The notes under the pieces are model-generated. The model searched no databases. It was not told where the DNA came from and was given only the letters and a program-made list of their open reading frames with translations. From positions 5,294,953 to 5,358,952 of the forward strand of contig NC_088324.1 of assembly GCF_910592395.1 (NCBI RefSeq): DNA of 64,000 nt, written 5' to 3'. A program made the translations under genes and the position numbers. Shown piece after piece: positions 41,700 to 54,039 of this stretch; position 1 is the stretch's first letter; every line of letters begins with the position of its first letter. This DNA is from Lineus longissimus. Taxonomy: Eukaryota > Nemertea > Pilidiophora > Heteronemertea > Lineidae.

Positions 41700-44600
41700 T
41701 CTTGCAAATAACGACTGCAGCATCCCAGGAATGGAGGGTGTAAAATCAATCTGAAGAATTATCATTTTAAAAAATTCTGAATTAATAAGTAGTCACAAGT
41801 CATTCAACAATGCCGATAGTCATCTAAATAATTCATTACGATCATGTCAACCATACGTGGAATGACTCGAGTGCTGTAACGTACTGGGCGGGAACCGCCA
41901 CCAGTCGTCACTGTTGGAGGGGGGAATTAACCACGACCTCCAGAGGTCTGATGTTCGACCGACTGTCTGCAGAGATCCTTTCCCTAAGTTAGTATAAGTT
42001 TGTCAGCAACACAAAATATCGATTATAACAAAGCACCAGTATATAGGGTCATATAAAGCAAGTTGTGCTTTTTACATCAGACTATATAAATTGTTCCCGC
42101 TAGAACTGAGATGACTATTGATCAAGTCTATATTTTGGCATTTATCTGTGATAAGAACAATCAGGGAAACGAATTAATTGAGACATATTCCCATGAGTTG
42201 ACAAATCGGGATGATCAAAAACATTTTAGTTGTAAACACAAACTGCTCGCGTTTTTATTTTATATTTTAAGGCTCTATTTCGCTGAGAAATCATTGCCGA
42301 CAACTCCCAAGGACGACAACAACTGGGCCTATATCGAGGACGAAATGAAGTCATACAACCGTGAGCGGGGAGGAGTCTTGCGAGAACACCGACTGTTCCA
42401 AGTAAGCGATGGATCAGCGAATACGAACTGTACCTCCATAAGGACTCTTCCAGTATATATGACATTTTGCAAAATTAAACGTTGGGCGTCCAGGACACTT
42501 AAGTTTCGATCATTATACACGTCAGCTCGTCCAAGTTGTGGAGTGACTTTCAAGTGAGACTGAAATGCCGTGCATGACGTTAGAGCTCAGCCGTATACAG
42601 TGATTGACTGTTATGTCTCTTCACGCAACGTGATCGGCCGATAATGTGACTCGGTGGCCGTGCGAATAACAGGGATATCGATAGTTAACAAATCAAAATG
42701 CATATTTTGCTACTTATAGTGTAGTTTAGACACTAAACTAATCGAATTCACGCCAGAAACGGAGACTGTGATTATGATCTTCACGACGCTGTGAAAGATA
42801 ATGCTGAAAGGAGCTAGGTTAGTCCAAGGAGTACAACACAATAGGAACAATACGTTTAGAGATATTGCTATTCAACATTTAAATCGATGTCCCGCACCTT
42901 ATCAAGGTATTATTATAATAGCTATAAGAATTGAGACACTGTCAAACTTCGTCGTCGTGCGGTATACTATATGTTCACCTATACTGACATCATCGGATGG
43001 AACTGATGAATTTAATACTCGAGGCAGAGAGTAGGCTACAGAAGTGTGAGGAGTAAGAAATGTCATGCAGTTCGGAGCGCACTCTATCAAAAACGGCGTC
43101 CGATCAACTACTGAACTTATTCTTCGTTTTTAACCTGAACATTGGCTCAGACTCAACTGGACGCAGACAACAATCATGTTACATGTAATTCGGGATAAAC
43201 AGAACTCAGATGATACATCATGTACTGTTGCAGTTATGCACTACCAAGTGCTATAACATTCGCAACCGCCTTGTCGAATTGTTTACTGACAATATAGACG
43301 TCATCATTTGTACAATTCATCTCCAACATTCCTATGATACATCGACATAGTCAATACATCAAGATTCCTGACAGATCCTGATTCATTGACATTTGAAGTC
43401 ACAGCAATGTCGGCAGTCAAGGAAGAAACGATCTGCAGGCCAAGAGCAGCGGGAGATCGAATGCAATGATTTTTCCGGTTTTCAGCATTTGATCAGAATA
43501 AGGGCTATTGTTGACTGCAGTGCATGTCGCAGCCTGGGGACAGGCTTCAAAGTAAAGGACGGCATGTACCGAACTGTTAGCTCAGAAGGCTCAGTCTTTA
43601 TTCCTGACCAAATGTTTATTATTATATTGTGCACGAATGTGAAGTAGAATTACCCGTAACCTATTTACGTAGCCAAGAGGCTTGAACGGGGAATCATAGT
43701 GATGATGCGTTCGGTGATATACGTGTCGGCCGTTGATTCGTTACCAGATGGTCGACACGGTATACAGCACTGGCCTCACCTTGTGAAAATTGCTTAGCGG
43801 GTTTGTTACCACAGAGGATGGTCTGGTAACGACGTGCAGCTTCCGGCTAAGCCCGGCATTACTCTTTCAAGACTCTGGCACTCTTTGTTCAGTTAAGTAA
43901 ATCCTGTTTCTGAATTTACGGGGTTTGTGTTCCTCTCTTAACTTTTGGCATGTTGATTGTCAAGCATAAAATATGGAGGCCCATGGACACGGAAACGGTC
44001 TATTCAAAGCGGCCTCTGTGGTATGGAATCTGCTTGGACTCCATCCAAAACATGCTAACGTACATACTAGTACTCGTGGTCTTATAAGCTCAAAGCTAAT
44101 TCTGTACATAGTAGCAGAGCACCAAAACAATTCAGTACAGTGCGTGAAATAGCTGAAGTGGATATCCGGATTGGGAAAGAACATTGGTGTAGTTTTGCAC
44201 TATCTCAAAACACTCCATATTAAACATGTTAAAGGGGACGTTGCACGATCAGCTTGTAAGATTCGTCATGATGAATATGTGGACGATAGAGACCGCAATA
44301 GAATTCACTCAGAATCTCGCGTATGACTTGATGATGCGTCAATTACTGAGGCGCGGGAAGGGCGTTGTAATGCTCGTAGGAAAATCGCTTATTTCAAGTG
44401 GAGGAGAAATTGGGGATTCGGGGATTTACAGTTTATCGGTTTAATTCATGTTGAACGTACCATGACTGCCGGATGCAGCCAAGAACCTCCGCGACTCTCA
44501 GCATGTCGCAGTGACTGGCAACCCAAGACCCTGTTGGCAGGCTGTAGTACGCCTGACGAAGAAATACTCTCTCGAAACTCTATCTAAGGCATTGGTCACA

Positions 44601-44717
44601 TTGGCCATAAATCCCCGACATTCGGCCTCGAAAATCTTTGAACAATACGGTATGGCAAGACTAATTCTCTAGGAAAACATCAATTGCTTATACCATCATC
44701 TGGCGTTATTGCCAAAT
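41700..44717. other. No confident gene; downstream region of the BCAR3-like gene
   Basis: The minus-strand 3' UTR of the BCAR3-like gene should lie at the right end. Candidate poly(A) signals on the minus strand are ATTAAA at 44,440-44,445 and AATAAA at 43,597-43,602. The plus ORF at 42,111-42,557 has no recognised motif and was not accepted. Confidence 0.4.
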
Positions 44718-45221
44718 CTACACAGATGACTCTGGCTGCTGACTAGGCTCCGCTCTCTCCGACAACAATGATAGCAACTGCTCGAACTTGACAAGCCTGT
44801 CACAGCGCCTAACCCCCGCCCCTTTCGCTCCCCACAGCAGCCGCAGATGGAGATCGGTACTAAACACATCCAGAAGTTCTGTGTCCGCTTGTAATTTATC
44901 CACAATCGACTGTCCTTTGATTCGGTATAAACCACATTGTTCAGTCACAATCCTGGCAGTGTCTAAATGTGCTAGGATGATATCCATACCTTGGTGGGGG
45001 TCGTTTTCCTCCCACGACGTCAAGGACAGGACAGTGTCAAGGTCGCGCTCGAGGAGTTCCACCAGTGGGATTATGTGAGGAATGCAGACGTTCTGCAGCG
45101 GCAGGGCTGCGGTGCCTTGGTTCAGGGAGGCCATCAGAGGTCGTAGCTTCATCTTGTAGAGGTATGTCTCGTCGCTAAATTGTTGGCTGAAGGCAATCCA
45201 CGTGTGGCGGAGGCGAAGCAC
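44718..45221 (-). CDS. BCAR3: BCAR3-like last exon: C-terminal Cdc25-fold
   Basis: Acceptor GTTTCATTTCAG (45,222). The frame begins VLRLRHTWIAFSQQFSDETY and ends at TAG 44,718. LRPLMASLNQG, PHIIPLVELLERD, ILAHLDTARIV and ELLDVFSTDLHLRLLWGAKG follow the order in BCAR3/SH2D3C, where this half binds Cas proteins. The tail (SERAEPSQQPESSV) resembles the S..LEP....S...L end of the family. Confidence 0.93.
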   Translation of the reverse strand: MLRLRHTWIAFSQQFSDETYLYKMKLRPLMASLNQGTAALPLQNVCIPHIIPLVELLERDLDTVLSLTSWEENDPHQGMDIILAHLDTARIVTEQCGLYRIKGQSIVDKLQADTELLDVFSTDLHLRLLWGAKGAGVRRCDRLVKFEQLLSLLSERAEPSQQPESSV

Positions 45222-48200
45222 CTGAAATGAAACAGTCATGATCAAATTGATATGTTCACATCGGGATATAAATTTTTGAAACTAAACAATAAAAACTTAA
45301 ATCGAGCGTTCGACGGCAACACTCATTTTTTTCTATATATTCAGGTTGTCTCTAGAATGCCAAGGTATCGATGCTGGGAACGGCAATTCCCCGACCACCT
45401 GTGAAATAAGATTCTGTAGTCGTAATACAAACATTAAAAAAATTACTAATGGCTCCAGGCGCTTGTTTTGATAATGAGAGCAGGATGCCCCGCCAGCCAT
45501 CTTGTTATCACGGATGAATTGCACTTTAGTACTAAGTTATACAACTAAGCAGTATAGATGTAAAGAAAGAAAATATATTCATCCTAAGTTTTGGTACCTT
45601 TTGTAGCCGATTTTGAGGAGATAGCATTGTAAGTAAACCGAACATACGCGGCCATATTGTATATGCAGACGAAATCCAAACATGAATAAACTTCAACATT
45701 TTCCCAAATCTAATGGTCATTTTTCGCAGAAATCTAGTAGGTTTTCAATGCGAAGTAAAAAAAGATCAATATTGCACCCGGCTATTCCTCAAATACTGGC
45801 GTAAAACATAAAACATGATATTTGAGTTTCAGACGAGAAATCTCGGTTTGGTCTCGTGATCAAGCCAGTACTCGAGATGTGTTCGAGATTTTCCCTCGTT
45901 GTCCGCTGATAATGACGTCATATCATGAAGTGTTTATCCGTGTTGTCATGCATGCCAATAAAACGCTCTGTTTTCCAAAACGTTCCATTGGTGTACTATA
46001 GAGGCTATTGACGAAGTCTCACGATCAGATAGTGTTGATAATTAGTGTTGTCTATTTGTCTAAGAGGTCCTGCGTTCGAACCCCATTTGGATTATTACAT
46101 TTCTCTTGGTCACATTCAGAAGCGAATGTTATGATAAGAAACCTTTGTCGGGAAGTGCGTGACTTCAAAGTTGGATTTGGTTTTAACACTGAGATTTAGT
46201 GATAATCTTAGTGTTAATCTGTGGCTATTTATCCTGCTATCAGATTAATACTAACACTTACACTGGCGCTAAAACGAAAACCTATGATAAAACCGGAATT
46301 GAAATCTGGTAAAGTGTTAGTTTTTAACACCTAGATGTTGTCTTATCCTTGGGTTTAAGTGTCACACTAACACCAAGAGAGCGGTCTTAATCCTACCTTG
46401 GTGTAATGTTCTCAGTAAAAGCAATGTATTTTGTCTTACCTTTAACACTAATGCGTGAGGCATTAACAACGAACAGATGTCAAAGTTGGTGTTGGTTATC
46501 AACTTGCATCAGCTGACTAGTTTTGGAATTCAAAAAATTCCTTTTTTTTCAGAGGTATTCTTATCAGATATGGAGATTACAATGGAAAACATTAATTGGA
46601 ATTTAATTCGGGGTTTAAAACATATTTTAATCTTTACACCAAGAAGCACATGTTTCTTAGTGTTAAGACAAGGTTTTATCTTAATATTAGTTTAAATGTT
46701 TGATGGACACCAAAACCATCTCTTAGTGCAAGTGTAAAACCTGGTGTGATACTAAAACCTACTTTGAAACAGACTTAAAGCTAATATTAAGTATCGAACA
46801 CCAAGCATGATTTTAACCTTGGCCTAATCCGTGGTTCTTGTGTCAGATCTTGTATTAAAACATCATCTTAAAACTGACTTTGAAATCATCCAATGTCTCT
46901 TATGCGAACCCCTTCGCGTGAGCTTTGAAAACGCCCTATTATTTTTGGAAGTGACTACTTGGCAAGCCCGGCTTACCAAAACAGCGACTTTTTCTTGTCC
47001 TGAATGGAGAGCCGAACTCATTAATATTAAAGTAAAGTCTCCGGCTCGCCAAACACGGTAGATTTTTTACCTGTTTGGCAAGCCCGGCTGGCCGAACAGG
47101 GTGGCTTTTTAGTGCTGTTTAGCAAGCGGCTCTCCAAACAGGACAAAAAAGATGCCTGTTCGGCGAGCCGCTTGCCAAATAGACCCGGCCATTATTTTTT
47201 AACGTGACAATGGACCGGCTCTTCACGATTCTATCTGAGTGAGGCTTTTGGCCACAAAGACTATGGTTTAAACGGGGGTTTCACAATCCTAACGACACGA
47301 ATACGTTCATAAATACGAATTTGTAACATTCTAATGCATTTTATCGAGGATTCCAGAACATTCCGAATCCTCCAACAACGATAAAAGATTATTTACAGAT
47401 ATCGAGTAAATGAATTACATGTGGCACAGGACATGATGACATCACACATCTTAATTCTTAGGTTGTCTTACGGAATGCGAAACCTGCCGATCATCGCATC
47501 AACGAAGTGGGTTAACCAGTATATTTGTTCCTAGTTGTGTTGTTTTACATGAAACTTCCTGTCGTCCTCATCATAAGTATGTCAATATATTAGTGATGTA
47601 CAATTTGTAGAATGACACATAATTAGAGCAATTCATTTGAATGTAATAATTAATGGGAATATGCCCATTCACCATCTGAAAGGGCTTCTAACAGATAATG
47701 GTATACTGACATGACTGGTGCATGGTATACATGGTATATATCCTACTATTATACAATGTTATATCGTATGCAGTCTTTCAGGCCTTTTTTGGACAATTGT
47801 GCTGAGACATCCATTGCTATTTCTAGAGAAAATATGATGTGCTAATGCAGTTTATCTCGAAACTTAAATAAGTACAATCTAGAACGATGTACATGTATAA
47901 TAGGGTTTAGTTCGTGGTTTGCATTAAAATATTTCGTAATAAAATATCAATCGGAATATCTTGGGCTGACTACCATTTCCACGCTGTGTGTCGAACTAGT
48001 ACAATGTCTTCAACATAAAACATGTTGACTTAAAAATAGAATTCTCTCTTCAATGCTTACCTGGGGAAGCTCCAAGCCGTCCATAATTGCTGCAAAACCA
48101 AGCAAGTTTCCAAGATTACTCTTTAGCTCCAAGGCAACCTTGATCCATTGTCGCAGTGTGTGTGAGCGTTCGGCAAACGTATGGCATGTCAACACTACCA

Positions 48201-51200
48201 GACCTACTAGCATCTGAAGACAGTGGTATCTGTGAATGAAGAACATTTGGGAGGAAATTATTCAGACCAAAGAGGGAATTGATATGTTCACTGTGCGAAT
48301 TCTCATTCCGATCACATCATATATACAGAGAAGGACCATGAGCGGGGATCAAGGTATCTAACCAGAATCCGAACTTGGCCCGTATGCCAGCTGTCCTAGT
48401 TCTAGTCGAGTCCTAATTAAAAAAGATCGACCATAAAAAACATTCATAAGCTTCTTCGAAATATTTATGGACAAATATTTATGGACATATTTACTCTTAT
48501 CGGCACAATCCTGTCCAAATTGAAATACAATAAATAGAATGGAATTGCCTATAAAACCAGTTGATTATAAAATGCAGGTGGTCTTTGTTGACAAATTTTG
48601 ATTTTACGGATAAATAACGAACTAATTTTTGCTAATTTTTGCTAATTTAGTGAATCTGTAACTTGTGCTGACGCGCTACTGCATAGTTCTAAAATATAAT
48701 GCGGAATGAATGTCATGAATGGAACCATTTTTTGAATCATCAGGCCCTATTCGAATCATCGGTACGACTAATTCGGAAAGGGAAAAATCTCATGTTTCTC
48801 GAGATTTCTGTTGTCAATTACTGCAGGATCTGCCATAGGTATATTGTACCGACGGGAACGAGATTGATATCATCCAGGTACATGACGTGTTTCTAATTGC
48901 GCTTGTGAATCTGGACTGTGCCCAGGTTGTTATGGTGTGGAAGGTATCAGTCACCACTGAGATGTGAAAGGGATCTGAAACTACAGAATATGGAATTCCG
49001 GCCCTGGGAATAAAACATTCTATCTTAAAGGGACAACTTGGGCATGAGATATGTTGGTTTTTCATACTTCAGACTTCCAGAAGGGGGTGAAGCCATAGGC
49101 TTGCCTTCAATTCATAAGCCATGTCCAAAACTGCCTCGCAACACCAGCGAAAATCCTTATTAGAGATCATCATTAGTGTGATACTACAAGTGGTGGCGCA
49201 TGGTGGCGAGCAGGGACACTATCCTCCTGGCCAAGTAAATCCCACGCCCAAGTTATCCCCTAGGCCGCGCAAACAGGTGATCACCCCTATCGGTCATTTA
49301 ACAAGATGGCTGGAGTAGTTCGCCAAGAGAAACTAACATAGTGCCACGGCGGTCATACAAACGTTAGAGTACATCGATGGTTGGATACCACACGTCATGG
49401 TGACATTGAATTCCTACTTACCTTTCGAGAATATCCTGTCGAAGTTGACGACCTTGAGGCAAGGTCATGAGTTCCAGTCCCGAGGTCACGTTCATCCCAA
49501 GGTCATCATTTCCAAGGACATTCAACAGATCAATATCCAGCTTAGTGATATGCTCCGCTAACGTTCTGGCGGAATTATGCAATATCGCATTCTTAACTCT
49601 AAATATGCAGGCACTGTCCAATGGTTTATTGTCTGGTTGGAGAAGGTGCGTTGTCAGATTTAAAGGATTGAAAAAGGAATCTGGATTCATCTCGGGTAAC
49701 CTGATGTGCCCCTGGATGGTAAGCGCCCCAGTTGCGTCATTGACGGCGAGTGGCTGATGCCTGCTCACCCGATTCACAGGGCTGTCACCATTTTTCCCAT
49801 TTTCCTCCTCAACATCAGCATCATCCACTTGGCCCAGCTCTCTCCTTTGTTGCTCATCCAACATGATAGAGGGTGTGGCCTTCACTTGGGCGTAATCCGA
49901 ATAATCCTTATCATCGTCTTCCCATAATGCCCTGTTTCGGATTTGAACAATCGGGCGTTCTCTGTAATATTTTATTGACGGGACGCGACTAGGCTTGGGG
50001 GGAGGTGCCTTACTCAGGTTGGACTCGGACCCTGTTGGAACCGTTGCTAAATTTGACTTCGGACTCACTTTCAATCGGTTTTTATCCTCGATGCTCAAGT
50101 TGGGATCACTTCCAGATCGGAATCTACTGGCGTTGCGTAGTGGTCGCGGAATGACATTGTCGTACGTACTTTGATCAGTGTCTCTATCTGGAGTGATTGT
50201 AACTCGTGGTGGTAGACTAGCGTAGGACTGCGGGTGCGGGCTCACTGACCGTGCCCTTTGCGACTCCACTCGAGACTCGCACCCTTTTTCTTGAGACACA
50301 ACAGGCTGACTTATCCGCCTTTTGGGCAAGGCCTTCCGTGTCGCATTAGGACTATTCTTCGGACTAGACATTGGGCTACTGCTCGGCGACAAATTGTGGA
50401 TCTTTGCTGCCTTTGTCGACTGATAAATCGGAGAGTTCTGATTAGAAAACCTTTGGGGCATAGTGACAACAGAGTGTCTCATGTCTAATCCTTCAAATTC
50501 ACCAGTCGCCCTCGCAACAGGTTGACTGATTATCGCCCCTGAAACCTTTGAGACTGGCTTTCTGCACGTTACGTAAAAATTGATGAGGCCAGGCACACTG
50601 TCAAATAAATCGTCTTCGAATTGATATTTCATTTTTGTGTATTTTCCTGTTGGTTCCACTTGCTTGTTAACCATGAAGTGTAAGATGGTTTCCTTCCATT
50701 TGCAAGTGAGTACGTAGTCTCCTGGATTTGATATAGAGTTTCGTACGATAAAATCGCCATCTTGATGCATCTCGGCTTCGGCCTTTTCCCGCGGAATATT
50801 GCCATGGTACCAGGGGTGGGACTCTATGTTAAACGTCTGCTTAGGGGACGACATGATGTTTGGCGAAGAGTTCGTCACGTTGAGTTTGGCATAGTCTGGG
50901 TAGGCGTCGGAATAGGAAAAGCTAAAAATAATAAGGAAAAATTTTTGTTTTAATTAGAAATAAATATTTAGGACTGAAAGTAATGCTCGGTATATCGTTT
51001 AAAAGAATTAACGAATATTTTATGTGACGAAATGGGATTTATCCGACAAATCCTTAACTGGTCGAAGCACCTAACTCCTCGCTCATGGTTTGACGTTAAG
51101 CTAAGGATCGGCATGATACGTTTCAACTCATGTCGCACATGTACTTGTAAACGCCGTAAATATCACGAAAGTTCAGCCTGCCTTCGTTTCGTTTATCCTG

Positions 51201-53877
51201 TGTACTGTACCCCAAACGTTCGGTTATTAATCGCTGCAAAAGCCTTGCAATCTACGAACGATAAATGACAATAGCAGGCACGGCATGAAGGACTTTGTAA
51301 TCCGAAAAGCCCGTACTCTTCTCCCCGCCATCAAATGGTGTTTAACCAGTGGAAAACAATTAATGGCCACTTCGATAATGAGCATCTATCAAGGAATTAG
51401 TAAGCCTTTACGTCACTTGTGATAACAAGTTCAGCCTACATGACACAACTGGACTTGATATACCATATATAGGGTGACCTAATTATACATGCCTATACAA
51501 TCAGGGTTGTGGGATTGGTGCAGAGGAAACATCAGCTCCTGGCACCTCTAAGATCCCGGTATAGAAGTAGAAAATGTCCCTCCAGAAAAAGCGTCCGGCC
51601 CTACTACATTCTGACGGTTCGATAGAGGCAATGACAATCGATACCAAAGAGACTAAAAGTGCATAATATCATCTTTTGTTTCCCCAACATTCCATCCTGT
51701 ACTTGGACATTTTAAACTTCTACACCCCCGTGTTCGATTCTTGCAAGTGAGTACGTAGTCTCCTGGATTCCCGGAAATCAAAGATGGCAGCCTGGCGGCC
51801 ATGTTGGAATTTTGGTATAGGGAACCTATATTACAATAGGCCATTTCACCACAGTAGTTTCAGGTCTGTCTCACACTTTCACAATATTAACAATTGTGAT
51901 TCATCTTGCTTGTGTCTCATAGGTGAACAGTATTTCGAATGACATTAAAGGAAACGTATCACGAAAAGCTTACAGAAATGGGGAGTTTTGACGCGCCGGT
52001 TAAAACCTAGGCAGGAATAAACTTCCATTGATAAATCTTAGCAGTTTCGAGTTCCCCTCAGGTAGTTGATTATGGGAGCTGGGCATCATTGCATAACGTT
52101 GCATAACATTACTGACTCCAGTCAGTGAACCTGCATAACAGGTAATCACTAATTTAGTTATTTTTACTACGTTCAGCTAGTCTACATAAAGATTTTGTGC
52201 CACGACTAGATCTCCTTAAATGCCATCCACTGACTCACTTAAAGCGGCAAATCTTACCTGTTTGAATGAATCAAGGGGGCTGTCGTCCCTGAACTTCTAC
52301 GGATTCCCGTCTCTTGAAAAGCAGACAGTTTATGATTAGTTCTTTGTTCTATGTTTATGAATTTTCTGTCAAAATCACGAGGATGATTCTTAAAACCTGG
52401 GCCATAAAAAATGCTAATAAAAACCACAAATTACAGTATTTTCAAAGGTTAATGTTGAGTCAATATTATTCAGTCCACATTTATTATTCTTGTTATAGTT
52501 TACGCCGTCAAATTATGGATGCAATATCAGTTTTTCAGGGCGAGTGGCTTATGAAGGAGTGCAGAGGCTATGACTTGCAAATATCAATTCGGTTGTGGCT
52601 GCATAAAAACCTACCGATGATGACAATGTTTTTCAGCTCCATGACGAAGACTCGATCAAACCGATCAAATGAGACGATATTTCGTCCACTAATCCTACTT
52701 TCCCCGGTATCACTCCTAGTATATTGTAACGAAATATGCAAAACCACAACTCTTTACCATCCGAGAGACATATACATGTAGTAAGGGACAATGAATGCAT
52801 TCCTCCATGAACAGATGCCCTTCCATTTTCCAACAGGAATCCAGTCTTTACATTCACTAGGCCCACTGCACACCAGTCTGATAGTAGACGGGAATCTAGT
52901 AAGCCAGCATACAGCTGCAGTCAGACAACAGGCTCATATCCAAAAATATGTTCAGGTAGTTTTAACTGTTTACTCCAAGCATAAAAACCCCCTCGCTACT
53001 GCCTTCATCAGCAGTGTAACCAGCCTTTCTGCAAGTAGATATATTCAAGCATATTCGGAACGGCGTCCTCTCCCAATTATCATTAGTTTTGTCATGTAGT
53101 TTTGTCTTTTTACGCCATATCAATCAATTCACGTTTCTTGTTAGTAGCTCCCCCCTTCTTTATAACCCCACCGTCGCGTAACGTACGTGCAGATTATAGT
53201 TCGATACGTGTTCGTCCAGACGGCGTTGTTATCATGTAAAAATATTGTATCGTAGAGAAGTTGATGTGAATGGATATGATAACAAGGCCATCTTCGTGAC
53301 GAGTGTGAGTCTCTGAAGTACGGATGCAAACGCGAAATTAGGCAGATTTCAATTTAATTCAAATTCATCCTCCAAGACTTTATACATACTGACTATATAT
53401 TATATATATGAATAGTATGAAGAGGGACGTTATTAGAGTAGTTCGAGATAGATACTTAATACAGGAAAGAGACTTCTGGTCTACAAGAATTTCACCGAAA
53501 TATTAAGCCAATTCTAGTACAATTCTAGTAAAGTTTGGCCTGCAGCTACGCGACAAAACATTTTATTTATATACTAATTTTTCCTCTAAGTAGCGACATC
53601 AGATTTCTCCACACAGTAACGAATTTATAACCTGTACTGTGCGTTGTGATGTCTGAGAAAACATCTGATCACATTTACAGACCAACACTAGCTGGCGGAA
53701 TACTACGCGGATTCCAACAGAATAATCAGAACTTTGAAAACGAAGCATAGATATGAGATCATTTAACTTACTTCCTATGTGCGTATATCTAAATGCATGA
53801 ATTCCACACAGAGCAATGTTCGCAATAAAAACAAACACAACATGCATAAAGACTACTTACCATTGCATTGCAACCAT
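44718..53877 (-). CDS. BCAR3: NSP-family adaptor (BCAR3/SH2D3-like), whole coding span of four exons
   Basis: Exons on the minus strand are 53,877-53,861, 50,921-49,422, 48,229-48,061 and 45,221-44,718. Phases match at every junction (2, 2, 0) and give 729 residues. The protein has an N-terminal SH2 domain (about 43-127, with the FLVR-type arginine R66 in DFIVRNS). A long Ser/Pro-rich linker with YDNVIPRP- and PKPSRVP-type motifs follows, then a C-terminal Cdc25/RasGEF-fold domain (about 400-729). In NSP proteins this fold lacks exchange activity and binds the focal-adhesion-targeting domain of p130Cas/BCAR1. The role is therefore signalling at adhesion and migration sites in the cytoplasm. 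Which vertebrate paralogue it is closest to (BCAR3, SH2D3A or SH2D3C) cannot be settled by eye. Confidence 0.9.
46186..46870. repeat. Degenerate zone rich in TTAGTGTTA and its complement
   Basis: Motifs such as CTTAGTGTTAA, ACACTAACACC, AACACCAAG and TTAACACTAA recur at irregular spacing on both strands (for example about 46,208, 46,312, 46,360, 46,443, 46,657). The zone is AT-rich and partly self-complementary, with no coding signal. Confidence 0.5.
46957..47182. repeat. Cluster of four or five imperfect palindromes of about 28-31 bp
   Basis: Units run from CCTGTTTGGCAAGCC through CGGCTGGCCGAACAGG-type halves. Clear units are 46,957-46,984, 47,070-47,100, 47,115-47,142 and 47,155-47,182, with a half unit at 47,036-47,058. 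Each is close to its own reverse complement, and spacing between the last three is 12-14 bp. Confidence 0.85.
48061..48229 (-). CDS. BCAR3: BCAR3-like exon 3: Cdc25-fold core
   Basis: Acceptor CTTCATTCACAG (48,230) and donor CCCAG|GTAAGC (48,060). It reads YHCLQMLVGLVVLTCHTFAE, then RSHTLRQWIKVALELKSNLG and NLLGFAAIMDGLELPQ. This matches the NSP region L..LGN...FAAVMGAL, equivalent to the N...F.A..SGL helices of RasGEFs. Confidence 0.93.
48230..49421. other. BCAR3-like intron 2
   Basis: AT-rich intron without a repeat family I recognise; no other gene seen. Confidence 0.6.
49422..50921 (-). CDS. BCAR3: BCAR3-like exon 2: SH2 domain, linker and start of the Cas-binding domain
   Basis: Acceptor CTTATTATTTTTAG (50,922) and donor AAAG|GTAAGTAGG (49,421). 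The 1,500-bp exon begins FSYSDAYPDYAKLNV and then WYHGNIPREKAEAEM, the start of the SH2 domain, and DFIVRNSISNPGDYVLTCKW. Near its end GLELMTLPQGRQLRQDILER matches the conserved SGLELxTLPxGxQLRxDLLER of NSP proteins. A large single exon covering SH2 and linker is unusual beside the many small exons of vertebrate genes. Confidence 0.93.
50922..53860. other. BCAR3-like intron 1
   Basis: No gene accepted. It holds a 29-bp exact copy of part of the SH2 exon (51,741-51,769), next to GATGGCAGCCTGGCGGCCAT, a fragment of the repeat seen at 22.4 kb. Confidence 0.6.
51741..51769 (-). repeat. 29-bp exact duplicate of SH2-coding sequence in intron 1
   Basis: TTGCAAGTGAGTACGTAGTC and the next 9 bases are identical to 50,700-50,728 in exon 2, which encodes NPGDYVLTCK of the SH2 domain. 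Flanks are unrelated on both sides. Confidence 0.9.
53861..53877 (-). CDS. BCAR3: BCAR3-like coding exon 1 (17 nt with start codon)
   Basis: GAAATGG context start followed by four codons and TG, then donor G|GTAAGTAG at 53,860. It encodes MVAMQ plus two bases; the first base of the next exon completes a Cys codon. Such a tiny coding start is unusual but phases fit exactly and a TATA box lies about 150 bp upstream. Cryptic use of another first exon remains possible. Confidence 0.6.
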
Positions 53878-54029
53878 TTCAATGCTTTCGATCCTGAACC
53901 TATCGCATAACTGACCTATTTTCTATTCGACCACAGATTTAATTCATTCACTGTCCACTGTCAGTATAACAATGTTCATGGAATCTGTTAGCTGAGGTCA
54001 CCTCATAGGGTCGGGTTTCCTGGGTCACA

Positions 54030-54037
54030 CTTATATA
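54030..54037 (-). promoter_or_regulatory. TATA box (TATATAAG) upstream of the BCAR3-like first exon
   Basis: On the minus strand CATATATAAGTGTGACCC would place transcription start near 54,003, leaving a 5' UTR of about 125 nt before ATG 53,877. One short upstream ORF (ATGAACATTG..., 12 codons with stop) lies in that UTR and could damp translation. Position and orientation are suggestive but untested. Confidence 0.5.
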
Positions 54038-54039
54038 TG

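Larger units (their letters stand above)
45222..48060. other. BCAR3-like intron 3 with two unusual repeat zones
   Basis: No gene inside. It contains the TTAGTGTTA/TAACACTAA-rich zone (46,186-46,870) and the cluster of palindromes (46,957-47,182). Confidence 0.7.

Noticed and set aside
42111-42557. 148-aa plus ORF
   Set aside because: No recognisable motif, no conserved neighbours and an overlapping minus ORF of similar length; composition looks random.
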